Source: Salinisphaera sp040361255 (GTDB lineage Bacteria > Pseudomonadota > Gammaproteobacteria > Nevskiales > Salinisphaeraceae). Taken from it: a DNA stretch of 64,000 nucleotides. The stretch spans positions 124,001 to 188,000 of the forward strand of contig NZ_APNG01000007.1 in NCBI RefSeq assembly GCF_040361255.1, in the 5' to 3' direction. The position numbers and the translations under genes were made by a program. Positions 53,965-61,114 of the stretch are shown piece by piece. Below the pieces are notes generated by a model. That model was not told where the DNA came from. It worked only from the letters and a program-made list of their open reading frames with translations, and did not search any database. Each line of letters starts with the position of its first letter. The first letter of the stretch is position 1.

Positions 53965-54396
53965 ATGGCACGCGAATTTTCGCGCAAGCACCGGGTGGCC
54001 GAGGAGCTCAAGCGCGAGCTGGGCGTGCTCATCACCACCGAGGTGAAAGATCCGCGGGTACGTCTGGTGGCGATCACCTCGGTGGAAGTCTCCGCCGATC
54101 TGAAGTACGCCAAGGTATTCGTGGGCAGTTTCGATGTCACCGCCCCCGTCGGGCAATCGAACGAGGCCATCGAGGGCCTGACGGCAGCGCGCGGTTTTCT
54201 CAAGCGCGCGCTGGGCAAGCGTCTGCATCTGCGCGTCATGCCGGATCTGCGCTTTATCGAGGACACCACCGAGCGTGATGCCCAGCATCTGCGCCAGGTG
54301 ATCAACTCGGCCGTCGCCGAAGACCGTCGTCATGGCGATCCCATGGCCGATGACGGCGACGACGCGGGCGATAGCGAGGCGCATGGGGCGTCGTAA
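53965..54396 (+). CDS. rbfA: Ribosome-binding factor A
   Basis: RbfA is a KH-type 30S assembly factor needed for 16S rRNA maturation and cold adaptation. The 143-residue product has REFSRKHRVAEELKRELGVL, TEVKDPRVRLVAITSVEVSA, LKYAKVFVGSF and HLRVMPDLRFIEDTTERDAQ in order. The last 20 residues are acidic and species-specific. It overlaps the truB start by 14 bases, so the two are linked. The ribosome-binding region lies in the descending arm of the palindrome over the infB stop. Confidence 0.96.
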   Translation: MAREFSRKHRVAEELKRELGVLITTEVKDPRVRLVAITSVEVSADLKYAKVFVGSFDVTAPVGQSNEAIEGLTAARGFLKRALGKRLHLRVMPDLRFIEDTTERDAQHLRQVINSAVAEDRRHGDPMADDGDDAGDSEAHGAS

Positions 54397-55306
54397 GCGC
54401 GGCCAGGATATCGACGGCGTCATCCTGCTCGACAAGCCGCTCGGTTGCTCGTCGAACGCTGCCTTGCAGCGCGTACGCCGTGCGTTCGATGCCCGCAAGG
54501 CTGGTCATACCGGCAGTCTCGATCCGCTGGCCAGCGGGCTGTTGCCCGTCTGTCTGGGCGAGGCGACCAAGGTATCGTCGTACCTGCTTGCTGCGGACAA
54601 GCGCTATCGTGTAACCGCGATTCATGGCATGCAGACCGCGACCGGCGATCGGGAGGGCGAGATCGTTGCCTCCAGCGAACTCGCCATACCCGAGACAGAA
54701 GAGCTGGAACGGATTCTCACCCGGTTTCTGGGCGCCCAGCAGCAGATTCCGCCGATGTACTCGGCGCTCAAGAAAGACGGTAAGCGGTTGTACGAACATG
54801 CCCGCGCCGGCGAAACGGTCGAACGTGCGCCGCGCCCGATTACCGTGCATGAACTCGAACTGGTGGCCTGCGACGCCGACACGTTCACTCTTGATGCGCG
54901 CGTATCCAGCGGAACCTATATCCGTACGTTGGTCGAGGATATCGCCGCGGCCTGGGGCAGTGTGGCTCATGTGGGCACCTTGCGTCGGACCGCGATCGGG
55001 CGTCTGGGCGCCGAGCTCGGCATGATCCCGCTCGCCGACATCGAAGCCCGCGCGGAGTCCGGCCAGTCGATGGCCGATTGGCTGTTGCCAGTGTCGGTCG
55101 CGGTGGCCGACTGGCCGCGGGCGGTACTTGGCCCGGAAGATGCCGCGGCCATGGGCCACGGACGCGCGGTCGACTGCCCGATCGAAGTCGATGCCGAAAC
55201 GACGCTTTGTATCCAGGATGAGAGCGGTTTGCTGCTCGGCCTGGGGTATATCGACGCGCACGGTCGACTGGCGCCGCGGCGTCTGTTCGCCCGCCCGCAA
55301 CGCTAA
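54383..55306 (+). CDS. truB: tRNA pseudouridine-55 synthase TruB
   Basis: TruB makes pseudouridine 55 in the T-loop of tRNAs. From the ATG at 54383 (307 residues) it reads MGRRKRGQDIDGVILLDKPL. It then has the catalytic motif GHTGSLDPLASGLLPVCLGE with the catalytic aspartate, SSYLLAADKRYRVT, and the conserved ISVSSGTYIRTLVEDI-like segment RVSSGTYIRTLVEDIAAAW. A longer frame from 54332 has no homology. The ATG is 14 bases inside rbfA. Confidence 0.96.
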   Translation: MGRRKRGQDIDGVILLDKPLGCSSNAALQRVRRAFDARKAGHTGSLDPLASGLLPVCLGEATKVSSYLLAADKRYRVTAIHGMQTATGDREGEIVASSELAIPETEELERILTRFLGAQQQIPPMYSALKKDGKRLYEHARAGETVERAPRPITVHELELVACDADTFTLDARVSSGTYIRTLVEDIAAAWGSVAHVGTLRRTAIGRLGAELGMIPLADIEARAESGQSMADWLLPVSVAVADWPRAVLGPEDAAAMGHGRAVDCPIEVDAETTLCIQDESGLLLGLGYIDAHGRLAPRRLFARPQR

Positions 55307-55360
55307 TAGGTATCGGCGCGCGCAGTTGGTGCCAGCCCTATGCGCATCGTACAAAACGTG

Positions 55361-55390
55361 TTGTACAGCGCGTCGTCAAGCCGCTAGAAT
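55361..55390 (+). promoter_or_regulatory. Promoter of rpsO
   Basis: TTGTAC (55361-55366) and TAGAAT (55385-55390) are 18 bases apart, in the 258-base gap between truB and rpsO. The match is moderate. Confidence 0.5.
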
Positions 55391-55438
55391 ATGCGCCTCG
55401 CGGCACAGGCGGCTGCCGCCCGGTGACCGGAGCGCACG

Positions 55439-55509
55439 GGCTTTTTCCAAACCGTTTCGTGGGGATGAGAGACGAAAGTCTCCTCCCGGCTTGCTGTTTG
55501 GAAAAGGCC
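55439..55509 (+). promoter_or_regulatory. Structured rpsO leader (candidate S15 autoregulatory RNA)
   Basis: GGCTTTTTCCAAAC (55439-55452) pairs with GTTTGGAAAAGGCC (55496-55509) as a 14-bp stem with one G-U. It encloses a second hairpin GAGAC-GAAA-GTCTC. It starts about 40 bases after the promoter and ends 56 bases before the rpsO ATG. S15 autoregulates through leader RNA in other bacteria; its role here is inferred. Confidence 0.6.
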
Positions 55510-55564
55510 GGGTTGCTCCAGCTAGGCGGGGCTGCGGTGTTTGTATTGTTATTCAGGAGTAAAC

Positions 55565-55834
55565 ATGGCCCTGTCCACCGAAGAAAAAGCGGAAGTCATC
55601 AACAAGTACAGCCGTGGTACCGGCGATACCGGTTCCCCGGAAGTTCAGGTCGCGTTGCTGACCACGCGTATCACCCAGCTGGGCGATCATTTCAATGCCC
55701 ACAAGGGTGATCATCATTCCCGTCGCGGGCTGCTGAAGATGGTTAACCAGCGCCGCAAGCTGCTTGACTACATCAAGCGTCGTGATGCTTCGCGTTACAA
55801 GGCTCTGATCAGCGAGCTGGGTCTGCGTCGCTAA
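55565..55834 (+). CDS. rpsO: 30S ribosomal protein S15
   Basis: S15 binds 16S rRNA helices 20-22 and bridges to the 50S subunit. The 89-residue product, same length as in E. coli, starts MALSTEEKAEVINKYSRGTG and contains GDTGSPEVQVALLTTRITQL, HKGDHHSRRGLLKMVNQRRK and LLDYIKRRDASRYKALISEL. CAGGAG precedes the ATG. The frame can be read eight codons upstream, but that has no homology. A nested terminator hairpin separates it from pnp. Confidence 0.98.
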   Translation: MALSTEEKAEVINKYSRGTGDTGSPEVQVALLTTRITQLGDHFNAHKGDHHSRRGLLKMVNQRRKLLDYIKRRDASRYKALISELGLRR

Positions 55835-55860
55835 GCGCGATCATCAGATCCCAGCCAATG

Positions 55861-55898
55861 AAAGCGCCCCTCGGTACACCGAGCCGGGCGCTTTTTTG
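55861..55898 (+). terminator. Nested-hairpin terminator between rpsO and pnp
   Basis: AAGCGCCC and GGGCGCTT pair, enclosing a second stem CTCGG-TACA-CCGAG, and are followed by TTTTTT. The structure lies 26 bases after rpsO and ends 25 bases before the pnp GTG. It may also be the RNase III-like processing region known from pnp leaders. Confidence 0.8.
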
Positions 55899-55922
55899 TT
55901 TGAAAGACACAGGATAATTCTA

Positions 55923-58052
55923 GTGAGCAACGTCACCGTTACCAGTAAACAGACCTTCCAGTTCGGCGAACATGCGGTCACCCTCGAAACGGGTGAGATC
56001 GCGCGTCAGGCCGACGGCGCCGTGAAGGTGAGCATGGGCGACACCGTGGTGCTCGTCACCGCGGTGGGCAAGAAAGAAGCCGCGCCGAACGCCGCCTTCT
56101 TCCCGCTGACCGTCAACTATCAGGAACGCACCTACGCCGGCGGCAAGATTCCCGGCGGCTTCTTCAAGCGTGAAGGGCGTCCGGGCGAAAAGGAAACGCT
56201 CACCTGCCGCCTGATCGACCGTCCGATCCGCCCGCTGTTCCCGAAAGGCTTCTATAACGAAGTCCAGATCGTGGCGACGGTCATGTCGGTCGATCCCGAG
56301 ATCGATGCCGATATCCCGGCCATGATCGGCGCCTCGGCTGCACTCTGTCTCGCCGGCCTGCCGTTCGCCGGCCCGATCGGTGGTGCACGCGTGGGCTATG
56401 CCGACGGCGAATATGTGCTCAACCCGAGCGCGACCCAGCTCAAGACCAGCGATTTGAACCTGGTCGTTGCCGGCACTGCCGATGCCGTGCTGATGGTCGA
56501 ATCCGAAGCCAAGCAGCTTTCCGAAGACATCATGCTGGGCGCCGTGCTGTTCGGCCACGAGCAGATTCAGGCCGCCATTCAGGCCATCGAAGCGATGGTC
56601 GCCGAAGCCGGCAAGCCCAAATGGGACTGGCAGGCCCCGGCCAAGGATGAATCCCTGGCTGAAGCTGTCGAGCGTGTGGCCAAGAACGACGTCGTCGAGG
56701 CCTACCAGATCGCCGACAAGCAGGATCGCGGTGCGCGCCTGAGCGAAATCAAGGACGCCGTTGTGGCCGAACTGGCCGCAGAAGAAGGCGAAGAGGGCTG
56801 GAGCCGCGACGACGTGAAGGCCGCGCTCGGCTCGCTGGAAAAGACCACCGTGCGTTCGCGCATTCTCGAAGGTCAGCCGCGTATCGACGGCCGCGACACG
56901 CGTACCGTGCGCGCGCTGGACATCAAGACCGGCGTACTGCCGCGTACCCACGGCTCGGCGCTGTTCACGCGTGGTGAAACCCAGGCACTGGTCGTCACCA
57001 CGCTCGGCACCGGTCGCGATGCGCAGATGATCGACGCGGTCGAAGGCAAGTACGACGACCCGTTCATGCTGCACTACAACTTCCCGCCCTACAGCGTGGG
57101 CGAGACCGGCTTCATGGGCAGCCCCAAGCGTCGTGAAATCGGTCACGGCAAGCTGGCCAAGCGCGCGATCATGGGCGTACTGCCGGATCTGGAAAAGGAA
57201 TTCCCCTACGTCATGCGCGTGGTGTCGGAAGTCACCGAATCCAACGGCTCCTCGTCGATGGCATCGGTCTGCGGCACCAGCCTCGCGCTCATGGATGCGG
57301 GCGTGCCGATCAAGGCGCCGGTGGCCGGTGTGGCCATGGGCCTGATCAAGGAAGGCGACAAGTTCGCCGTGCTCACCGACATTCTCGGCGACGAAGATCA
57401 TCTGGGCGATATGGACTTCAAGGTCGCCGGTTCCACCGACGGCATCACCGCGCTGCAGATGGATATCAAGATTGCCGGCATCACCCGGGAAATCATGCAG
57501 GTCGCCCTCGACCAGGCCAAGGAAGGCCGCCTGCATATCCTGGATGTAATGAATCAGGCGATCGACAAGCCGCGTCAGGAAGTCTCCGAGTGGGCGCCGC
57601 GCATCTTCACCATCAAGATCGATTCCGACAAGATTCGCGACGTGATCGGCAAGGGTGGTGCGACGATTCGCTCGATCACCGAGGAAACCGGCGCGTCGAT
57701 CGATATCGAGGATGACGGCACCATCCATGTCGCCGCGGTCGATAAATCGGCGGCCGATATGGCGATCAAGCGTATCGAAGACATCACCCGCGATATCGAA
57801 GCCGGCCAGGTTTACGAAGGCAAGGTGGTGCGTATCGTGGACTTCGGCGCGTTCGTGAATCTGGTACCGGGCCGAGATGGCCTCGTGCATATCTCCCAGA
57901 TTGCCGATCATCGTGTCGAAAAGGTCAGCGACGAGCTCTCCGAAGGCCAGACCGTCAAGGTCAAGGTGCTGGAAGTCGACCGTCAGGGCCGTGTGCGCCT
58001 GTCGATGAAGGAACTGGCCGAGAAGCCGGCCGAGGACCAGGCCGACAGCTGA
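55923..58052 (+). CDS. pnp: Polyribonucleotide nucleotidyltransferase (PNPase)
   Basis: PNPase degrades RNA from the 3' end with phosphate and adds tails in reverse. The start is a GTG at 55923 after AGGA, giving 709 residues beginning MSNVTVTSKQTFQFGEHAVT. It has two RNase PH-like domains (the first with KIPGGFFKREGRPGEKETLT; the second with RTHGSALFTRGETQALVVTT and NFPPYSVGETGFMGSPKRRE), a KH domain (IRDVIGKGGATIRSITEETG) and a C-terminal S1 domain (YEGKVVRIVDFGAFVNLVPG). The length is normal. The terminator after it is disrupted only in its T-run by the adjacent IS element. Confidence 0.98.
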   Translation: MSNVTVTSKQTFQFGEHAVTLETGEIARQADGAVKVSMGDTVVLVTAVGKKEAAPNAAFFPLTVNYQERTYAGGKIPGGFFKREGRPGEKETLTCRLIDRPIRPLFPKGFYNEVQIVATVMSVDPEIDADIPAMIGASAALCLAGLPFAGPIGGARVGYADGEYVLNPSATQLKTSDLNLVVAGTADAVLMVESEAKQLSEDIMLGAVLFGHEQIQAAIQAIEAMVAEAGKPKWDWQAPAKDESLAEAVERVAKNDVVEAYQIADKQDRGARLSEIKDAVVAELAAEEGEEGWSRDDVKAALGSLEKTTVRSRILEGQPRIDGRDTRTVRALDIKTGVLPRTHGSALFTRGETQALVVTTLGTGRDAQMIDAVEGKYDDPFMLHYNFPPYSVGETGFMGSPKRREIGHGKLAKRAIMGVLPDLEKEFPYVMRVVSEVTESNGSSSMASVCGTSLALMDAGVPIKAPVAGVAMGLIKEGDKFAVLTDILGDEDHLGDMDFKVAGSTDGITALQMDIKIAGITREIMQVALDQAKEGRLHILDVMNQAIDKPRQEVSEWAPRIFTIKIDSDKIRDVIGKGGATIRSITEETGASIDIEDDGTIHVAAVDKSAADMAIKRIEDITRDIEAGQVYEGKVVRIVDFGAFVNLVPGRDGLVHISQIADHRVEKVSDELSEGQTVKVKVLEVDRQGRVRLSMKELAEKPAEDQADS

Positions 58053-58090
58053 TCGAGCGCCTAGCGCACGATCACGCGATCGACGGATCG

Positions 58091-58117
58091 AAAGGCGCCC
58101 TGCGGGGCGCCTTTTTT
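58091..58117 (+). terminator. Intrinsic terminator of pnp
   Basis: AAAGGCGCC and GGCGCCTTT form a 9-bp stem around CTGCGG-type loop bases, with the T-run at 58112-58117. The end of the T-run is also the left flank (TTTTTAT) of the IS1595-type element. Confidence 0.85.
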
Positions 58118-58119
58118 AT
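58113..58119 (+). repeat. Left copy of the 7-base direct repeat flanking the IS element
   Basis: TTTTTAT here and at 60718-60724 abut the two ends of the element. IS1595-family elements usually make 8-bp duplications. Only 7 bases are shared here, possibly after slippage in the T-run. Confidence 0.5.
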
Positions 58120-58144
58120 GGGTGTTATATACTTAACGAACCCA
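58120..58144 (+). repeat. Left terminal inverted repeat of the IS element
   Basis: It begins with G and then has the core GTTATATACTT at 58124-58134, AC and CCA. It matches the right end at 18 of 25 positions, including the perfect 11-base core. Confidence 0.7.
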
Positions 58145-58190
58145 AGTAAGTTCGGTATGGTTGGAGTTACTGCCCATTCGTAACCGCAGC

Positions 58191-58463
58191 ATGAATAGTG
58201 ATGAAAAGACCGACTACCTAATTGGCCAAGTCAACACGCTCAATACATTTTGCATAGCGCTTATTCGCTCTCATCCTGATTCGTCTGCATTGCAGGATGC
58301 GTTCGATAAGTCGCGCGAAATGGCCCTAGCAAAAGACGTGCAAACCACCGTTTCAGAGGCCACGTTAACTGGCGCTCGCGAACAGGCCGATCGCATTTCT
58401 TCGGCTCTAGAAATCGCGGTGAAACACCGAGGCAATCGTAATAAGGGTCCTTCTGATTCATAG
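58191..58463 (+). CDS. Small hypothetical protein inside the IS element
   Basis: A 90-residue soluble protein that I do not recognise. The preferred ATG at 58191 gives MNSDEKTDYLIGQVNTLNTF, and the frame can extend back to a TTG at 58161. The sequence predicts mostly helix, with CIALIRSHPDSSALQDAFDK and a polar, Lys/Arg-rich end. It has no signal or membrane segment and no visible ribosome-binding site. Its AT-rich codons match the rest of the element, and it ends just before a bidirectional terminator, both arguing for a real cargo gene. It is opposite in orientation to the transposase operon. Confidence 0.55.
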   Translation: MNSDEKTDYLIGQVNTLNTFCIALIRSHPDSSALQDAFDKSREMALAKDVQTTVSEATLTGAREQADRISSALEIAVKHRGNRNKGPSDS

Positions 58464-58470
58464 TGCTCAC

Positions 58471-58500
58471 AAAAAAGCCCGCCTATTTGGCGGGCTTTTT
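58471..58500. terminator. Bidirectional terminator inside the IS element
   Basis: AAAAAAGCCCGCC and GGCGGGCTTTTT form a long stem around TATTT. It serves the + strand hypothetical gene and the minus-strand toxin operon. The last codons and stop of the 40-codon gene are encoded in it. Confidence 0.85.
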
Positions 58501-58605
58501 CTTGTCCTTGGGTTGGCGCCTCGGTGGCGGTGGCGTGTTGAGCATACGCTTAAGCACATCGTTCATTCGCCTGTTTGACTCTGATTCTGACGTTTCTCTA
58601 GTCAT
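58483..58605 (-). CDS. 40-residue ORF at the end of the toxin-antitoxin operon
   Basis: The minus strand from the ATG at 58603-58605 reads MTRETSESESNRRMNDVLKR, followed by MLNTPPPPRRQPKDKKKPAK and then TAG. The start overlaps the toxin stop by 8 bases (ATGACTAG). The central motif LKRMLNTPPPP and the basic tail look like short phage- and mobile-element-borne proteins I have seen, but no function is known to me. The tail is encoded in the left arm of the terminator and the stop lies in its loop. Tight overlap and common codon composition with the toxin gene support translation. Confidence 0.6.
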   Translation of the reverse strand: MTRETSESESNRRMNDVLKRMLNTPPPPRRQPKDKKKPAK

Positions 58606-59032
58606 CGGGACCGGTTACCTCGCGCATTTCTTCGCCGTTCCAGGTGACAGGTATTTGCCAACACTGCTTGGGTGACGACTTAGCTATTTGTTCCTCAATC
58701 CTCGGCCACCACCTAAGTAACATTGCGCTACGTGGGAACAATTTCATGTTTCCCCATTTAGAGGCAAAGAAGAATACGATTAACCCCGCATCTCTGTACG
58801 CCTTTCTCTCGTGCGGCCGGGCATGCATAGCGACGTCGCCAGAGATGACCACCTGTCCGCCATCTGCACTAAATGATTCAATCCAAGGTACATCGGATTC
58901 TTGCTTTGAGCCGTCCGTGTATTCCGCAGCCGAAACAAACTCAAAACTTGGCAGCAAAGAGTCTTCGCTGGTTAACGCCTTGAAAAGCCTAACCATTTTG
59001 ATGGGTACATTCTCATCAAAGGCGATCTTCAA
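58598..59032 (-). CDS. PIN-like domain protein, probable toxin (VapC45-like)
   Basis: A 144-residue protein with a PIN-like nuclease core: IAFDENVP (Asp6, Glu7), an acidic ESDVPWIESF (Asp47) and VISGDVAMHARPHERKAYRD (Asp66), followed by LIVFFFASKWGN. This acid triad fits a metal-dependent RNase of the VapC45/DUF5615-like group. The start codon is TTG at 59032, seven bases after the stop of the DUF433 gene, which suggests low, coupled translation. Adjacent DUF433 antitoxin genes are typical partners. Toxic activity is inferred from family and context only. Confidence 0.7.
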   Translation of the reverse strand: MKIAFDENVPIKMVRLFKALTSEDSLLPSFEFVSAAEYTDGSKQESDVPWIESFSADGGQVVISGDVAMHARPHERKAYRDAGLIVFFFASKWGNMKLFPRSAMLLRWWPRIEEQIAKSSPKQCWQIPVTWNGEEMREVTGPDD

Positions 59033-59039
59033 AATTCAG

Positions 59040-59729
59040 CTAGTGCACTAGCGACATCTCAAAACGTACGGCCTCGAGCACTTCTGCTTTGGAGACTTCG
59101 TACCAATGCGCAACAGAATCGAAGGTTTCGCCCTCAACCTGCGTTGCGCTGAAGAGCGTCTTTGTGGGCACCTTATTGGTTTTTAGTATCGGACTTCCAA
59201 ACGACCTTATAGGATCAATAACTACGTTCGGAGCTATGTCAGACCTTGGAAGCCAGCATTTTGCAAGGCCATCCGATCCGAACGTCACATCCTCATGTAA
59301 AGAATCGATAATTATCGGATGCATGGCCCAGCTATTTTTCGCTAAATTGAATAGCTTAGGATCGCCGGCCTGATTGGTAGCTTCGATAAAAATTGCCTTG
59401 CCGTCAGTCCTGAACATTGCTTCGTGTGCGAACGGCCGATCAACTTTCAGAAATTCTCTAGCGACATCCAACATCAGCCGAATGGACTGTGGCCGAACTC
59501 CTCGCTCAACGAAATAATCGATAAAACGAGCTTCCATTAGATTTACGAAGCTAATGGCGTTCTTGCTGTTCTCACGCCCAATTTGGTTATCGATAATAGC
59601 GCTCTTGCCGCTCGCGTAACCCTGAAACCAGTTACGCACTCGTTGAGCGCTTACATCAAGCAACAACGCCGCCTGCGGTATCGTGTAAATACCCGAGGAA
59701 GCGAGGTTGATGGAGCTACTAGTATTCAT
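59040..59729 (-). CDS. DUF433 protein with N-terminal HTH, probable antitoxin
   Basis: A 229-residue protein with a MerR-like helix-turn-helix near the N-terminus (YTIPQAALLLDVSAQRVRNW, about 15-38) and a DUF433 domain at the C-terminus (VIDPIRSFGSPILKTNKVPT to YEVSKAEVLEAVRFE, about 170-225). This domain order is that of VapB45-type antitoxins that bind DNA and the toxin. The ATG at 59729 overlaps the transposase stop as ATGA, so it is probably translated after the transposase. The toxin gene follows. Its function as an antitoxin is inferred. Confidence 0.7.
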   Translation of the reverse strand: MNTSSSINLASSGIYTIPQAALLLDVSAQRVRNWFQGYASGKSAIIDNQIGRENSKNAISFVNLMEARFIDYFVERGVRPQSIRLMLDVAREFLKVDRPFAHEAMFRTDGKAIFIEATNQAGDPKLFNLAKNSWAMHPIIIDSLHEDVTFGSDGLAKCWLPRSDIAPNVVIDPIRSFGSPILKTNKVPTKTLFSATQVEGETFDSVAHWYEVSKAEVLEAVRFEMSLVH

Positions 59730-60655
59730 TGGACTGCCGCAGATGACTCCGGGTACATAAGGCGCTTGCCAGCGATACGCGTCAGTAGAAGGTCCGCGCG
59801 GTCGCCATCACTATAGCCATTCTTGACGCGGTAGTTCCAGCGAAAATCGAACTCGCCCGCGTAGCGCTTTAGATGCTGCTCGCTCACATGGTGGAACGTG
59901 CCGATCTGGCCGCGCTTGAGCAAACTAAAGCAGCCTTCGATCGTGTTCGTGTGAATCGGGCCGCGTACGTACTCACCGATGCCGTGGCTAACAACACCGT
60001 GACTGGCGAACTTGCGGCCGACCTTCGTGTGCTGCGACGCTTCGTCTGTCATTAGGTTCGCGTCTGCGGCGATCTGGTCTTCCATTATCGGCGCGAGCGC
60101 CTTGGAATTGACCGCAGGCACCGTAAAGCTGCGGGCCTTGCCGTCGCGCTCAAGCAGGGTGAATACCTTCATCTTGTGCGCGTAGCCGCGACCCTTCTTG
60201 CTCTGGGTGCGCTGCTTCTTGGCTTTACCGCCCCAGAACGTTTCGTCAACCTCGACCGTGCCGCCACCGCCGCCCATCGGGCTCCCGCCTTCGCTCATGG
60301 CTTCGCGGATGCGATGAGTCATGAACCACGCCGTTTTGTACGTGACGCCAATCATGCGGTGAACCTGATGGCTGCTGATACCTTTCTTGCTGGCGCATAT
60401 TAGGTGAGCAGCCATGAGCCACTTGTTCAGCGGTACGCGGCTGCGCTCGAAGACCGTGCCGACCGTCACCGTGAACTGCTTACGGCAGTCAGCACACTTA
60501 TACAGGCCGGGGCGGGTGCTCTTACCTTCCAGCTTGTAGGCGTTGCCTTCTACGCCACAGTGCGGGCAGACCCGACCATGCGGCCACCGCAGAGCTTCTA
60601 AATACTCGCGGGCTTTGTCGGCATCCTGAAACTCGGGTTTGGTCAGATCGCACAT
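59726..60655 (-). CDS. IS1595-family transposase (ISXO2-like)
   Basis: From the ATG at 60655 (309 residues) it has an N-terminal zinc ribbon with Cys30, Cys33, Cys54 and Cys57 (VCPHCG and YKCADC), a helical DNA-binding part (KKGISSHQVHRMIGVTYKTA) and the DDE-type catalytic domain. The acidic residues are Asp137 in VEVDETFWGG and Asp204 in LMTDEASQHT, with the conserved HTNTIEGCFSLLKRG (Asn237, Glu240). The frame is complete, so the element may be active. The start is preceded by GAGCAG. The stop overlaps the antitoxin start. The longer open frame to 60802 crosses the right end of the element and is not used. Confidence 0.88.
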   Translation of the reverse strand: MCDLTKPEFQDADKAREYLEALRWPHGRVCPHCGVEGNAYKLEGKSTRPGLYKCADCRKQFTVTVGTVFERSRVPLNKWLMAAHLICASKKGISSHQVHRMIGVTYKTAWFMTHRIREAMSEGGSPMGGGGGTVEVDETFWGGKAKKQRTQSKKGRGYAHKMKVFTLLERDGKARSFTVPAVNSKALAPIMEDQIAADANLMTDEASQHTKVGRKFASHGVVSHGIGEYVRGPIHTNTIEGCFSLLKRGQIGTFHHVSEQHLKRYAGEFDFRWNYRVKNGYSDGDRADLLLTRIAGKRLMYPESSAAVQ

Positions 60656-60692
60656 AAGCTCTGCTCCTATGTGCTTAGTATCCTTCTCGAGC

Positions 60693-60717
60693 TGGATGTG
60701 TAAAGTATATAACTGTC
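60693..60717 (-). repeat. Right terminal inverted repeat of the IS element
   Basis: Read on the minus strand it begins GACA and then has the core GTTATATACTT (60703-60713), AC and CCA, and is followed outside by TTTTTAT. Confidence 0.7.
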
Positions 60718-60956
60718 TTTTTATACGCATCGTCGGATTAACGCCAACCCGGACGCCGCCGGGTTGGCGTGTCGGGGTGCACTGCAGCGTGGAACAAGCC
60801 ATGTCGGCTGGCCTGAGACGAAGGCTGCAAGCCGACGGCAGCTCGGCGGTGATGCCTGCCCGTATTCACGTGGCCGCACCGGCCGTGGTCGGGTTCGGCC
60901 CGTATTGGAGTAACCGGGGCAACTCCATCGTTCGCACTATTTTTTATCGCGCCCAT

Positions 60957-60982
60957 AAAAAAGCCCCCTAGGGTAAGGGGGC
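60957..60982 (-). terminator. Intrinsic terminator of phaR
   Basis: On the minus strand GCCCCCT and AGGGGGC form a 7-bp stem and are followed by TTTTTT. It lies 132 bases after phaR. Confidence 0.75.
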
Positions 60983-61114
60983 AAGGTGCGAGAAAGGCCG
61001 TCAGGCCTTTCGGAGGAGATTCGGTTATCAGCGTGTTCGCTGATGTTGCGTTGCAGTATACGCCGTCTACGACTTTAGTCAAGCATCGTGGTTGGAAAAA
61101 GTTCTATCGTTTTT

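Larger units (their letters stand above)
58120..60717. mobile_element. IS1595-family element with passenger genes (about 2.6 kb)
   Basis: The element is bounded by inverted repeats with the shared core GTTATATACTT, flanked by TTTTTAT on both sides. It contains a transposase gene on the minus strand and, in the same orientation and overlapping it, an antitoxin-like gene, a PIN-like toxin gene and a 40-codon gene. A fifth small gene lies on the + strand. The GC content of the cargo is clearly lower than that of the chromosome. It is inserted in the T-run of the pnp terminator. Confidence 0.75.
60656..61114. other. Gap between IS element and phaR
   Basis: This 459-base stretch holds the right end of the IS element, a 12-bp perfect hairpin with arms ACGCCAACCCGG and CCGGGTTGGCGT (60741-60770), the phaR terminator, and a hairpin GAAAGGCC-GTCA-GGCCTTTC (60992-61011). 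I see no gene in it. Confidence 0.6.

Noticed and set aside
51529..54498. A 989-codon minus-strand frame opposite infB and rbfA
   Set aside because: It is the antisense shadow of infB. The leucine/phenylalanine-rich part mirrors the Arg/Glu/Ala linker of IF-2.
58463..58675. 70-codon + strand frame over the toxin 3' end
   Set aside because: It opposes the toxin and 40-codon genes, starts inside the terminator and has no recognisable features.
59726..60802. Transposase starting at 60802
   Set aside because: The extra 49 codons cross the right inverted repeat and leave the element. Homology begins at the ATG at 60655.
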